Of a stretch of DNA of 64,000 bases, positions 32,994-42,319 are shown piece by piece. The notes beneath the pieces were generated by a model. The model was not told the DNA's origin, searched no databases, and was given only the letters and a program-made list of their open reading frames with translations. Position 1 is the first letter of the stretch. Each line of letters begins with the position of its first letter. A program made the translations under genes and the position numbers. This DNA is from Thalassotalea sp. ND16A (GTDB taxonomy: Bacteria; Pseudomonadota; Gammaproteobacteria; Enterobacterales; Alteromonadaceae), in NCBI RefSeq assembly GCF_000764205.1, contig NZ_JQDZ01000048.1, forward strand, positions 1 through 64,000, written 5' to 3'.

Positions 32994-33057
32994 ATTATTA
33001 GATAATAAAAGTTGCTCCGTTTCAACCCGATAAGGCGAAGTTAGCTTTACTTTATTA

Positions 33058-33120
33058 GGGGCTGTTGACCTTTGCTGTGCATTTTTGAACAAAATTTGTA
33101 CCGCAAAGTTCAACAGACCC
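33058..33120. repeat. 63-bp element with GGGNCTGTTGA terminal inverted repeats
   Basis: The left end GGGGCTGTTGACCTTTGC and the right end GCAAAGTTCAACAGACCC are inverted copies (two mismatches over 18 bp), bordered by TA on each side. This looks like a very short MITE derived from an IS with GGGTCTGTTGA ends, possibly with TA target duplication. It sits between glcB and the TetR gene and could serve as a hairpin terminator for glcB. Confidence 0.65.
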
Positions 33121-33135
33121 TAATATCTTTTCCAT

Positions 33136-35325
33136 TTATTTTACTGCTTTTAATTCAATCCGACGTTGATGCAATAATGGCTCGGTATAACCACTGGGTT
33201 GCTCTTTGCCTTTGAAAATTAAATCCATTGCCGCGTTAAAGGCAATGTTACAGTTAAAATCAGGTGCCATCGGCGTATAGCTGGCGTCAGTAATATTTTG
33301 CTGATCAACCACTGTTGCCATGCGTTGTAACGATTCCAGCACTTGCTCTTTGGTTAACATACCATGCTGTAACCAGTTGCAAATGTGCTGAGATGAGATG
33401 CGCAGAGTGGCTCTGTCTTCCATCCGGCCGATGTTATCAATATCGGGAACTTTTGAACAACCTGTGCCCTGGTCAATCCAACGTACTACGTAACCCAGCA
33501 GGCCCTGGACATTGTTATCCAGTTCGTGCTGAATATCTTGCGCACTCAATTGCTGTTGATTTTGCAGTAAAGGGATAGTTAATAAATCGCTTAAGTCATC
33601 ACTATTTTCACTGTTTGAAAATTGCTTAAGCATACTATCCTGAATCTCGCCGACATTAACCTGGTGATAATGCAACGCGTGTAAAGTTGCTGCCGTTGGT
33701 GATGGTACCCAGGCGCAGTTTGCACCGGATTGGGGATGACCAATTTTCGCAGCCATCATCGCCGACATTTCATCGGGTATTGCCCACATGCCTTTGCCGA
33801 TTTGCGCTTTGCCTTTTAGCCCGGCTTGCAGGCCTATGCGCACATTGCGGTTTTCATAAGCGCTGATCCATTTTTCATTTTTCATCAGCTCTTTACGCGC
33901 CATCGGCCCGGCTTGCATGCTGGTATGTATTTCATCGCCGGTACGGTCTAAAAATCCGGTATTGATAAAGGCAAGGCGATTTTTGGCGGCACGGATACAC
34001 TCTTTTAAGTTCACCGAGGTACGACGTTCTTCATCCATAATACCCATTTTAATGGTATTGGTGGCTAAGCCCAGACACGCTTCAATGCGGGTAAACAATT
34101 CATTACTAAACGCCACTTCATCGGGACCGTGCATTTTCGGTTTGACGATGTAAATGCTACCCTTGCGCGAGTTTTTAACCGCTGAATTGCCTTTCAAATC
34201 ATGTAATGAAATTAACGTAGTGATCAAACCATCTAAAATCCCTTCCGGCACTTGCTGGTCATCTTTGGTCAATACCGCATCATTGGTCATTAGGTGGCCG
34301 ACATTACGAACAAACAGCAAGCTACGACCGGGTAAGGTAAAAGGTTCGTTATCGGGCGTGCTATAACTTCTGTCGTCATTGAGCTTACGGGTAATGGATA
34401 CGCCATTTTTTTTCAGGGTTTCAGTTAAATCGCCTTTCATTAACCCTAACCAGTTGCGATACACCGCAGTTTTATCTTCTGCATCTACCGCTGCAATAGA
34501 GTCTTCACAATCTTGTATGGTACTTAACGCCGATTCTAAAATAATATCCGCAACCGATGCCGGATCGGTTTTCGCTACCGGCATACTCGGGTCAATTTTT
34601 ATTTCAATATGCAGGCCATTGTTTTTGAATAAAATGGCACTGGGGTTTTGCCTGCTGCCACTATAGCCAACAAATTTACTTTCATCGGCTAAACCTACGC
34701 GCTCGTCGGACTTCAGCGTAACGACCAACTTGCCAAAGGAAACCTGGTAGCTCACCGCCTCACTGTGACTGCCAGCGGATAACGGCATCACCTCATCTAA
34801 AAATTGACGGGCATAGGCTTGTACTTTGGCGCCACGAACCGGGTTGTAGGTTTTGTTAACTTCCGCGCCATCTTCGTCACTAATCACATCGGTGCCATAC
34901 AAGGCATCGTACAAGCTGCCCCAACGGGCATTGGCGGCATTTAAGGCAAAACGGGCATTCATTAATGGCACCACCAGTTGTGGTCCGGCAACGCTGGCAA
35001 CTTCATCATCAACATAAGTGGTGGTAATAGCAAAGTCTTGCTTTTCCTCGACAATATAGCCAATATCGAGCAAGAATTGCTGATATTTTTCCTGGTCAAA
35101 AGGCTGATTATCGGCCTCTAAATGCCAGGCATCGATTTGTCTTTGAAAATCTTGCCGAATGGCTAACAACTGTTGATTTTTCGGAATGAACTGATCGAAG
35201 ATATCGGCCATCGATTGCCAAAAGTCTTCCACATCGATACCCGTTCCCGGGATCACTTCATGATTTACTAGATTATAAAGAGACTCTGCCACTTTATATC
35301 CGTGTTTGATTACTCGTTTATTCAT
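33136..35325 (-). CDS. glcB: malate synthase G
   Basis: A 729-residue enzyme condensing glyoxylate with acetyl-CoA to malate; length and motifs match the monomeric G isoform. Marks include [40 protein letters not shown] (catalytic/metal region), [18 protein letters not shown], and the C-terminal [29 protein letters not shown]. The start at 35325 ([10 protein letters not shown]) fits the family; an upstream in-frame ATG would add five residues. It follows puuD in the same direction after a 286-bp repeat-bearing gap. It gives the glyoxylate made from allantoin a route to malate. Confidence 0.95.
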   Translation of the reverse strand: MNKRVIKHGYKVAESLYNLVNHEVIPGTGIDVEDFWQSMADIFDQFIPKNQQLLAIRQDFQRQIDAWHLEADNQPFDQEKYQQFLLDIGYIVEEKQDFAITTTYVDDEVASVAGPQLVVPLMNARFALNAANARWGSLYDALYGTDVISDEDGAEVNKTYNPVRGAKVQAYARQFLDEVMPLSAGSHSEAVSYQVSFGKLVVTLKSDERVGLADESKFVGYSGSRQNPSAILFKNNGLHIEIKIDPSMPVAKTDPASVADIILESALSTIQDCEDSIAAVDAEDKTAVYRNWLGLMKGDLTETLKKNGVSITRKLNDDRSYSTPDNEPFTLPGRSLLFVRNVGHLMTNDAVLTKDDQQVPEGILDGLITTLISLHDLKGNSAVKNSRKGSIYIVKPKMHGPDEVAFSNELFTRIEACLGLATNTIKMGIMDEERRTSVNLKECIRAAKNRLAFINTGFLDRTGDEIHTSMQAGPMARKELMKNEKWISAYENRNVRIGLQAGLKGKAQIGKGMWAIPDEMSAMMAAKIGHPQSGANCAWVPSPTAATLHALHYHQVNVGEIQDSMLKQFSNSENSDDLSDLLTIPLLQNQQQLSAQDIQHELDNNVQGLLGYVVRWIDQGTGCSKVPDIDNIGRMEDRATLRISSQHICNWLQHGMLTKEQVLESLQRMATVVDQQNITDASYTPMAPDFNCNIAFNAAMDLIFKGKEQPSGYTEPLLHQRRIELKAVK

Positions 35326-35360
35326 ACATACCCGCTCCATTTCAATATACAGGTTTCAGA

Positions 35361-35501
35361 GTTCTTGAGCGATGCCAATACAAGGCGCAGTTATGTAGAA
35401 ATGGTTATTCCCGGCAACTGCTCCTGCGTTGCTCTAATACTGTACATCCGTGTACAAACCTTTCAAATAGCTGCAACGCCGTAGTGGTATTGCTCAAGTA
35501 C
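35361..35501. repeat. about 140-bp repeat with inverted CTTGAGC ends between puuD and glcB
   Basis: GTTCTTGAGCGATGCCAATAC at the left is an imperfect inverted copy of the right end (GTAGTGGTATTGCTCAAGTAC). Inner parts AAGGCGCAG and CTGCAACGCC also oppose each other, and TGTACA-TCCG-TGTACA lies in the middle. A non-coding foldback of the type scattered in Alteromonadales genomes. It may carry or interrupt the promoter of glcB. Confidence 0.65.
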
Positions 35502-35626
35502 TTGTTCTGTTTCACATTAAACCGTTATTTACGGCTTATATTAGTTACGACAAAAGGCAATGGAACACCATTGCCTTATTTATGCCCGTTACCATGCATT
35601 ATGCAGGGCTTAGCGTTATTGCATAG

Positions 35627-36817
35627 TTAACTATTATTGGCGATCCATATTGCCAGCAACTCGCGTTCTTGCTCGGTCATTTCAGTTTTATTCATAAATG
35701 GCATGTCTTTCGAGTCGATCACTCGCGCTTTAATTCTCGGCGCCCATTGCTCAATCGAGGCAATGTCATTAAATACCACACCACCTGGTGCTATGGTAAA
35801 GACCTCGTCGGTTGGAGTTTGAGAATGACAACTACCACAACGTTGTTCGATAATGGTTTGCACTTTAGTAATATCAACTGTTTGCTGTTTTTGCTCAGCC
35901 GTTAACTCGGTTGAACGCGGGGCAATGGCAAAGGCAAGAATGATGGTAGCAACGACCGAACCCACCAATACCATTGGCTTTTGTTTACCAAAATGACGCA
36001 ATACAAAGTACTGACGAACCGCGGCAGTAATTAATATAATGCCTATTAGCACCAACCAGTTGGCACTATGATTATAGGTCATCGGGTAATGATTTGAGAT
36101 CATAATAAAGATGACCGGCAATGTGGTATAAGTGTTATGGGTGGAACGCAGTTTGGCATTTAAACCGTAAGCTGGATCTGGCGTTGTGCCCTCTTCAACC
36201 GCTTTTACCAGTGCCCGTTGTGATGGCATAATGCCAAAGAATACGTTACCAGCCATAATGGTACCGATAATTGCCCCCATGTGCATGTAAGCACCGCGAG
36301 CACTAAATACCTGGGTTAGGCCATAAGATAACGCGGTAGCGACAACAATTAAAATCAAGCCTAATAGAACGCCATGTTCTTTTAATTTGGTTCTGACTAG
36401 AATCTCATAACTACCGACACCAACCACGATAGAGCCAAGGCCTAAAGCAATCGCCTGCCACTGGCTAATATCAGCAACGCGTTTGTCGATTAAATACGAT
36501 TCGGCGCCGACATAAAACATTAACGACAGTAATAAGAAGCCAGTGATCCAGGTGGTGTAGGCTTCCCATTTGAACCAATGCAAAGTGGTCGGCATTTTTT
36601 CTGGTGCCAGTTTGTATTTTGCCACTTCGTAAAAACCACCACCGTGGATGGCCCATAGATCACCACCAATGCCTTTATCGGCTTTCCATTGTGGCGGCTT
36701 TTCTAAATGATTGTCTAACCAGACAAAGTAAAATGAGGCACCGATCCAGGCGATGCCGGTAATAAGGTGAGCAAAGCGAATGACTAAATTTAGCCATTCA
36801 TTAATATACGGATCCAT
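35627..36817 (-). CDS. puuD: membrane-bound urate hydroxylase with cytochrome c domain (PuuD)
   Basis: A 396-residue inner-membrane protein oxidising urate to 5-hydroxyisourate. Eight to nine membrane helices (first with LVIRFAHLITGIAWIGASFYFVWLD) make up the PuuD domain. The C-terminal 80 residues form a c-type cytochrome domain: haem motif CGSCH at residues 327-331, with a Met ligand likely in SKDMPFMN near 372. Electrons would thus pass to the respiratory chain rather than to O2 directly. It lies 36 bases after guaD, and UraH and UraD for the following steps are in the same run. Confidence 0.93.
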   Translation of the reverse strand: MDPYINEWLNLVIRFAHLITGIAWIGASFYFVWLDNHLEKPPQWKADKGIGGDLWAIHGGGFYEVAKYKLAPEKMPTTLHWFKWEAYTTWITGFLLLSLMFYVGAESYLIDKRVADISQWQAIALGLGSIVVGVGSYEILVRTKLKEHGVLLGLILIVVATALSYGLTQVFSARGAYMHMGAIIGTIMAGNVFFGIMPSQRALVKAVEEGTTPDPAYGLNAKLRSTHNTYTTLPVIFIMISNHYPMTYNHSANWLVLIGIILITAAVRQYFVLRHFGKQKPMVLVGSVVATIILAFAIAPRSTELTAEQKQQTVDITKVQTIIEQRCGSCHSQTPTDEVFTIAPGGVVFNDIASIEQWAPRIKARVIDSKDMPFMNKTEMTEQERELLAIWIANNS

Positions 36818-36853
36818 AATATTCCTTAATTCTTTTATTTGGAAAAAGCTGAG

Positions 36854-38140
36854 TTAAACGCGCTCACCCATTATATGAGTGGCTTTAACGTGGCGTTCGT
36901 CGCCTAACATGCTTAAGATAAAAAGCTTTTCTGATATATTTTTACTGTGTTGCACACGCCTATCCATCAGCGGCGTGGCATGATAATCAAGCACAATAAA
37001 GTCAGCTTCTGCGCCTTTGGTGAAGTTACCGATAGTGCCCTCAAGATCTAACGCTATGGCGCCCCCTAATGTGGCCAGATAAAACGATTGGAATGGGCTG
37101 AGTATGTCGCCGCGCAGTTGTTGAGTTTTATAGCCTTCGTTTAACGTACTGAGCATTGAAAATGTGGTACCGGCACCAATATCGGTACCCATACCAACAT
37201 TGACATCAAACTGTTGCGCCTGTTTCAGGTTAAATAAACCACTGCCTAAAAACAGGTTAGAGCTTGGACAAAAAGCAATGGCCGAGTCAGTTTCCCCCAA
37301 ACGCTGACATTCTTTATCATGTAAATGCACACCATGAGCGAAGACACTACGACGACCTAATAACTGGCTTTTATCGTAAACGTCCAAATAGCCGTCATCA
37401 TGGGGAAAAAGCTCTTCAACCCAGGCAATTTCATTGATGTTTTCAGATAAGTGAGTGTGTAAATATACGTCTGGATACTCAGCTAGCAGTTCTCCCGCTT
37501 TGTTTAATTGTGCTTTTGAACAAGTTGGTGCAAATCTTGGGGTAATTGCATATTGTAAACGATCCGTTTTATGCCATTTTTCAATTAATGCCTTGCTGTC
37601 GTCATAGCCAGTTTGGGCAGTATCCGATAAGTACTCCGGACAGTTTTGATCCATTAATACCTTACCGCAAATCATCCGCAGTTTTTTCTGTTGCGCGACA
37701 GTAAAAAACGCCTCAACCGATTCTTTATGAACCGTACCAAACACTAGTGCGGTGGTAGTGCCAGCTTCAACTAATTGCGTTAAAAAGAACTCAGCCACTT
37801 TTTTGCCATGTTCTAAGTCAGAAAACTGATCTTCAAACGGAAAGGTGTAGTTTTCTAACCATTCGAGTAATTGTTCACCGAATGAGGCAATCATTTCCGT
37901 TTGCGGGTAATGCACATGCGTGTCGATAAATCCGGGCATGATCAAACCATTTTCATAATGGGTAACATCAATAGTTTCATCTAATGTCGGCAATAAATCT
38001 GCGGCCTCACCGACTTGTTCTATCAAGCCATCTTTGATGATTAACAAGCCATCTTCAATGTATTGATAACTATCTTCTAGAGCCACTTTGGCTGGATCGG
38101 CCAAAAAGTGTAATAATTCTCCGCGATAAACTTTTAACAT
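36854..38140 (-). CDS. guaD: guanine deaminase
   Basis: A 428-residue zinc amidohydrolase converting guanine to xanthine. Metal ligands are visible in PGFIDTHVHYPQ, HTHLSENINE and the later GTDIGAGTTFSML. The PGFIDTHVHYPQTEM signature is specific for guanine deaminases within the amidohydrolase superfamily. Normal length. It feeds xanthine dehydrogenase encoded upstream in the same run and sits directly before puuD. Confidence 0.94.
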   Translation of the reverse strand: MLKVYRGELLHFLADPAKVALEDSYQYIEDGLLIIKDGLIEQVGEAADLLPTLDETIDVTHYENGLIMPGFIDTHVHYPQTEMIASFGEQLLEWLENYTFPFEDQFSDLEHGKKVAEFFLTQLVEAGTTTALVFGTVHKESVEAFFTVAQQKKLRMICGKVLMDQNCPEYLSDTAQTGYDDSKALIEKWHKTDRLQYAITPRFAPTCSKAQLNKAGELLAEYPDVYLHTHLSENINEIAWVEELFPHDDGYLDVYDKSQLLGRRSVFAHGVHLHDKECQRLGETDSAIAFCPSSNLFLGSGLFNLKQAQQFDVNVGMGTDIGAGTTFSMLSTLNEGYKTQQLRGDILSPFQSFYLATLGGAIALDLEGTIGNFTKGAEADFIVLDYHATPLMDRRVQHSKNISEKLFILSMLGDERHVKATHIMGERV

Positions 38141-38363
38141 GTTGTTCTACCTTAATGCATTATCGCTGTGTATTTTAACAGATAAGGCGATATGCTTTGT
38201 GCTGTAATATATTGTCGTCTAATTGGTTATTCTGTGTTAGCAAACCAGTTTAATCGACTTCTTGCTTGTTGCCTTTGTGCTCTAGATTTTTGGTACCTTG
38301 GGCTTTTTCTAAATATTCTTCTTGCTGATTTTTTCAATGTATATTCCCGGCCAACTAAATGAG
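38141..38363. other. 223-bp allA-guaD spacer with a possible tiny basic ORF
   Basis: The only sizeable gap inside the upper purine operon apart from allB-alc. On the minus strand a TTG-started frame of 36 codons (38337-38227) encodes an Arg/Lys/Ser/Gln-rich peptide with GGGAA upstream. No promoter or terminator was clearly recognised. It may hold an internal promoter for guaD-puuD. Confidence 0.35.
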
Positions 38364-38882
38364 TTAACTATTCGCGATAACCAACGACCCATCTAATTCT
38401 AGTACGTCACAATTGTCGCCTTCGCCGCCTCTATCAACCACGAGAAAATCAGTTTCGCTGCCAAGAGCCAAACAAAAGTGATGCCAAGTGCCTTTGTGGT
38501 AATTCACCCCCTGATTTGCATTGGCGATGAATACTTCAATGTTATTTACATCGAATTCGCCTGCCGGAGCTACTACAACTAAATATGAGTTAGAGCCCAT
38601 TGGGATAAAGGCCTGGCTACCATGCGGGTGGCGTTCCATCATTTTAATGGCTATTGGTTGTGCCAAAGGTGTTGAGCGGAAAATATTGATCAAGGTATGA
38701 CCGTCATTATCATTGACATCAACCTTAGCTAAATCGTGATAACGCTGGGTAAAACCGTCATTAATGGCAAAGTTTTTTGCCTCAGAGCTAGCTTCAATAA
38801 CATCACCAAAGTCACTAAAGGCTTCACTGGTTAGTGGTTTAGGTGTGATAGTTTGCAATTTATCAGTCATCATAGTTTCCAT
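38364..38882 (-). CDS. allA: ureidoglycolate lyase
   Basis: A 172-residue cupin-type enzyme splitting ureidoglycolate to glyoxylate and urea. The family pattern is visible: TSEAFSDFGDVIEA at the start, MERHPHGSQAFIPM with the His pair, YLVVVAPAGEFD, and GVNYHKGTWHHFCLALG with the metal-site histidines. It is the step that links purine degradation to glyoxylate metabolism in this window. It follows uraH by 12 bases. Confidence 0.94.
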   Translation of the reverse strand: METMMTDKLQTITPKPLTSEAFSDFGDVIEASSEAKNFAINDGFTQRYHDLAKVDVNDNDGHTLINIFRSTPLAQPIAIKMMERHPHGSQAFIPMGSNSYLVVVAPAGEFDVNNIEVFIANANQGVNYHKGTWHHFCLALGSETDFLVVDRGGEGDNCDVLELDGSLVIANS

Positions 38883-38894
38883 TTGAATTACCTT

Positions 38895-39236
38895 TTAGCT
38901 GCCACGATAGGTTGAGTAACCGAACGCCGTTAATAGCAATGGAATATGGTAATGGGTGTGACTACCATCGAGTTCAAAAACAATATCAACATAGGGATAA
39001 AATCCATCTTCTTTATTGGCTTTGAAATAAGTGCTGGTGGCAAAATGCATCCGATAAACACCGGCAGCAAGCACGACATCATGACCTAATAAACCAGGCA
39101 AACGTCCATCTTCGTTGCTCATACCTGAGGCTAGTTGTTGCCAGCCATCATTAGTTCGTGCATATAAAGTGATTGGTACACCAGACGCGGGAAGGCCACG
39201 AGTGGTATCGAGTACATGAGTAGTAATTTGGCTCAT
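38895..39236 (-). CDS. uraH: 5-hydroxyisourate hydrolase (transthyretin-like)
   Basis: A 113-residue TTR-fold enzyme opening 5-hydroxyisourate to OHCU. It starts with TTHVLDTTRGLPASGVPITLY, has the conserved middle FYPYVDIVF, and ends with the diagnostic tetrapeptide YRGS. There is no signal peptide, so it is cytoplasmic. It sits between uraD and allA in a tight operon. Confidence 0.96.
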   Translation of the reverse strand: MSQITTHVLDTTRGLPASGVPITLYARTNDGWQQLASGMSNEDGRLPGLLGHDVVLAAGVYRMHFATSTYFKANKEDGFYPYVDIVFELDGSHTHYHIPLLLTAFGYSTYRGS

Positions 39237-39258
39237 AATAATTCCTTAATGTTTTGGA

Positions 39259-39768
39259 TTAGCCTTCGGCTAATGCTTTATCAATGCGTAATTGGAAAAT
39301 TTTTCGCTGCTCTTCGGCCGCATTGACTAATTCTTGTGCTTTATTATTTGGTAAACGAGCCTGCAGTAAATCAGACATTTGTTTCGCACTTTTACCGGTG
39401 GCACAAACGATAAAGATAAAACCAAACTTGGCTTCATAGTCACTATTGCCTTGCGCCAGTACTTCCAGCACATCGTCATTGGCTTCTTTTACCAGGCCTT
39501 GCTCATTACCCGCCAATTCTTTGGTATTGGCATATTTAGCGCGCAGGCTACTCACATCGCCAATTTTTGGGTGACCTTCGAACGCTTCTAAGAAATCACT
39601 GTCACTAAGACCTTGCCATGCAGTATCTGCAGCGGCTCTTAACCCTTGTTCACTAGCAAAAGATCGTGCTGCTACCATACGCTCTACCCACGCTGTAGAG
39701 GTACAGCATTGCATAAACGTGTGATTCGCTTGCTCGGGCGTTTGATTGTTTAACTCATCTAACGTCAT
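39259..39768 (-). CDS. uraD: OHCU decarboxylase
   Basis: A 169-residue enzyme turning 2-oxo-4-hydroxy-4-carboxy-5-ureidoimidazoline into S-allantoin. The family core is FLEAFEGHPKIGDVSSL (catalytic His/Glu region), and FGFIFIVCATGKSA is the conserved hydrophobic segment. The start is placed at 39768, four bases beyond the allantoicase stop; a longer frame would overlap the allantoicase gene. Confidence 0.95.
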   Translation of the reverse strand: MTLDELNNQTPEQANHTFMQCCTSTAWVERMVAARSFASEQGLRAAADTAWQGLSDSDFLEAFEGHPKIGDVSSLRAKYANTKELAGNEQGLVKEANDDVLEVLAQGNSDYEAKFGFIFIVCATGKSAKQMSDLLQARLPNNKAQELVNAAEEQRKIFQLRIDKALAEG

Positions 39769-39772
39769 CAGT

Positions 39773-40828
39773 TTAGCCCTTCTTACCGAACGTCCGTAAA
39801 CGCGAAATACCACCATCAGGGAAAATATTTAACCGAATATGGGTAAACGTTTCTGTACTTGCCGGGATAATTTCATTGATAAATAAGTGCTCACGATGGG
39901 CGTACAATTTAGTACGGGCAATAATTGGTTGCCATTTATCTTCTTGCTGACCATCAGTGAAATCATCGCTCGTCGACACCATACCTTCTAAGGTAAAGGT
40001 ATCTGGGAAGTTGCCTTTAAAGTGACAAGTATCAACGATAACTTTTTCAATGCTACCTTGACTGGCGAGTTTAACGATTGACCAATCCGGACCCGGATCA
40101 CGACGACGTTTAGTCTCCCAGCCATCGCCCATATCTTTACCACGACCAGGCATGATCAAGTTGTTTTTGTCGCTAAAGAACATGTCACTGACTAATAACG
40201 CCTTACCGCCATTTTTGATGTAAGCCAAATCGATTAATTCACCAGCGATAAAGTGTTCCCAATTAACGTCTGCTTCGCCGTATACACGTAAACGTGCAAC
40301 ACCGCCGTCAGGGAACATGTTCAGACGTACATGGGTGTATGCCTTGTCATTGTTAATGGCAAAGATGTTTTGGCTGTGGGCTTCCACTGATGCTTGCTCA
40401 AGCACGGTTTCCCATACGGTATCGGCGTTTGGTTCAACTTCACTGACACACCCTTCTACCGATACCGACTCAGGCGCATTACCGCGGAAGTAGTTAGTAT
40501 CGATGTCAAAACCGCGAATAACGCCTTTAATACCAAGACGAATAATGCACCAGTCAAATTCACGACCATTATCACGGCCGTAACTGCGACGAGATTCCCA
40601 GCCGTCCATCCATTTGCCACGGTCGGTGAATTTATCGTCGATAAAAATACCACGACCCGGTTTGATCAAATTTTCCATCTCGGCAAAAAAATCATCACTA
40701 CAAGACAGTGTTTCACCGCCAACGCGTTCGCTGGCTAAATCCACACAATGGGTTTTTAATTTTGTTTCTAACGCAAGCGGCGCACCGCTTAGTTTATTCT
40801 GTTCCTGAGTATCTATGTCTAGCATCAT
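39773..40828 (-). CDS. alc: allantoicase
   Basis: A 351-residue enzyme hydrolysing allantoate to ureidoglycolate and urea. It consists of two homologous halves: GRGIFIDDKFTDRGKWMDGW in the first, and MPGRGKDMGDGWETKRRRDP in the second, each followed by a W-CII/IV-RLG type strand and DTNYFRGN/DTCHFKGN. The choice of allantoicase plus AllA means allantoin carbon ends as glyoxylate and two urea molecules. No urease genes lie in the window. Confidence 0.95.
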   Translation of the reverse strand: MMLDIDTQEQNKLSGAPLALETKLKTHCVDLASERVGGETLSCSDDFFAEMENLIKPGRGIFIDDKFTDRGKWMDGWESRRSYGRDNGREFDWCIIRLGIKGVIRGFDIDTNYFRGNAPESVSVEGCVSEVEPNADTVWETVLEQASVEAHSQNIFAINNDKAYTHVRLNMFPDGGVARLRVYGEADVNWEHFIAGELIDLAYIKNGGKALLVSDMFFSDKNNLIMPGRGKDMGDGWETKRRRDPGPDWSIVKLASQGSIEKVIVDTCHFKGNFPDTFTLEGMVSTSDDFTDGQQEDKWQPIIARTKLYAHREHLFINEIIPASTETFTHIRLNIFPDGGISRLRTFGKKG

Positions 40829-40926
40829 GGCTTTGCTTTCCTACTTAAAATTTATTCTTGATATGGTTGTTATACCCATAGGTATTACTGTAACTATTGC
40901 TGGTGAGCACCTCTGCCAACTGATAA

Positions 40927-42294
40927 TTACAATTTTCCTTTTAATAAAGGCCGCCCTTTTGGCGCATTAATGAATTCATCTAGCTGATATACATGGTGGC
41001 CACGAACAAAGGTATGTTCTACTTGGCCCGTGACTTTACGACCGGCATATGGGGTAATGTGGTGACGATGTTTGATCATCTCATTGGTGATGGTGTAGCT
41101 CACCTCAGGGTCAAATACCAAAAAGTCGGCGTGGTGGCCTACGGCAATCTTGCCCTTGACCGAGTCTAAACCGGCAAACTTTGCGGTTTCACTCGACATC
41201 AAACGAGCCAAATCCACCAAGGTAAAGCCACGCTCTTTCGCTTCGGTCCAAATTAATGGTAAGCCAAATTGCAATGCTGAAATACCGCCCCAGGCTTTTT
41301 CAATATCGCCAGTATCTATGTGCTTTAATTCTGGTGTACAAGGAGAATGATCAGAAACGATAAAGTCTAAGCGGCCATCAGTAACGGCTTGCCATAAGTG
41401 TTCACGGTTTTTGTTCTCGCGAATTGGCGGACAACATTTGAATAAGGTTTTGCCATCAGGGATATTTTCAGAGGCAATGGTTAAATAATGCGGACACGTT
41501 TCAGCGGTAAAACGTAAACCTTTACTCTTTGCCTGGGCGATAGTGGTTAAGGCTTCGTCTGAAGAAAGGTGAACGATATGTACTTTACAATTATCGCCCT
41601 GCTCTTTTGATTCTCTCGCCATATCCACCATTAATGAAATGGCGTCGTTTTCCCAGCTTTTTGGGCGAGATTCTAAAAACGAGTTGTATTCTTTGGTGAT
41701 CACCACGTCATTGAAGCTACCACAGTCTAATTCCGCATGGATCAGGTAGGGTACGTCATGTTTCGCCAGGATAGGCATGGCGGCACGCATATCTTTGGCT
41801 GCCACCGGTGGAAACTCGGCAATACCAGAGTCAATCAAGAATGACTTAACTCCCAACACACCAGCATTAAGCAATTCATCTAAGTCATCGATGTTTTGTG
41901 GAATTACGCCGCCCCAAAAACCACAGTCGACCCATAACTTATCGTCAACGGAATCGAGTTTTTCTTGAAAAGCAGCTTTCGTGGTGGTAACTGGAATGCA
42001 GTTTAATGGCATATCGACTAACGCGGTAATACCACCGGCGGCAGCAGCTTGAGTGGCGGTGTTAAACCCTTCCCACTCGGTACGACCCGGTTCATTGATA
42101 TGTACGTGTGAGTCAACCAGACCTGGCATGATGACTTTGTCACCAAAGTCTTGTACCGGGCAAGACAATACTTGTCCATGTGGATGAATGGCGTAGGTAA
42201 GTTGATCTTTTATTTCGACACAAGCGGCGATCATTTCACCGTCGCCATTGTTGTCGACTATGACATTGTTACTTTGTAGGGCAAAATGCGACAC
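40927..42294 (-). CDS. allB: allantoinase
   Basis: A 455-residue dinuclear-metal amidohydrolase (cyclic amidase) opening allantoin to allantoate. Visible marks: PGLVDSHVHINEPGRTEWEG, the carboxylated lysine in GVKSFLIDSG, VHIVHLSS and the late SDHSPCTPELK. Typical length. It lies 25 bases after xdhC and 98 bases before the allantoicase gene. Confidence 0.94.
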   Translation of the reverse strand: MSHFALQSNNVIVDNNGDGEMIAACVEIKDQLTYAIHPHGQVLSCPVQDFGDKVIMPGLVDSHVHINEPGRTEWEGFNTATQAAAAGGITALVDMPLNCIPVTTTKAAFQEKLDSVDDKLWVDCGFWGGVIPQNIDDLDELLNAGVLGVKSFLIDSGIAEFPPVAAKDMRAAMPILAKHDVPYLIHAELDCGSFNDVVITKEYNSFLESRPKSWENDAISLMVDMARESKEQGDNCKVHIVHLSSDEALTTIAQAKSKGLRFTAETCPHYLTIASENIPDGKTLFKCCPPIRENKNREHLWQAVTDGRLDFIVSDHSPCTPELKHIDTGDIEKAWGGISALQFGLPLIWTEAKERGFTLVDLARLMSSETAKFAGLDSVKGKIAVGHHADFLVFDPEVSYTITNEMIKHRHHITPYAGRKVTGQVEHTFVRGHHVYQLDEFINAPKGRPLLKGKL

Positions 42295-42319
42295 TTTGCT
42301 TCTCCTCTGGTTTGTACGG

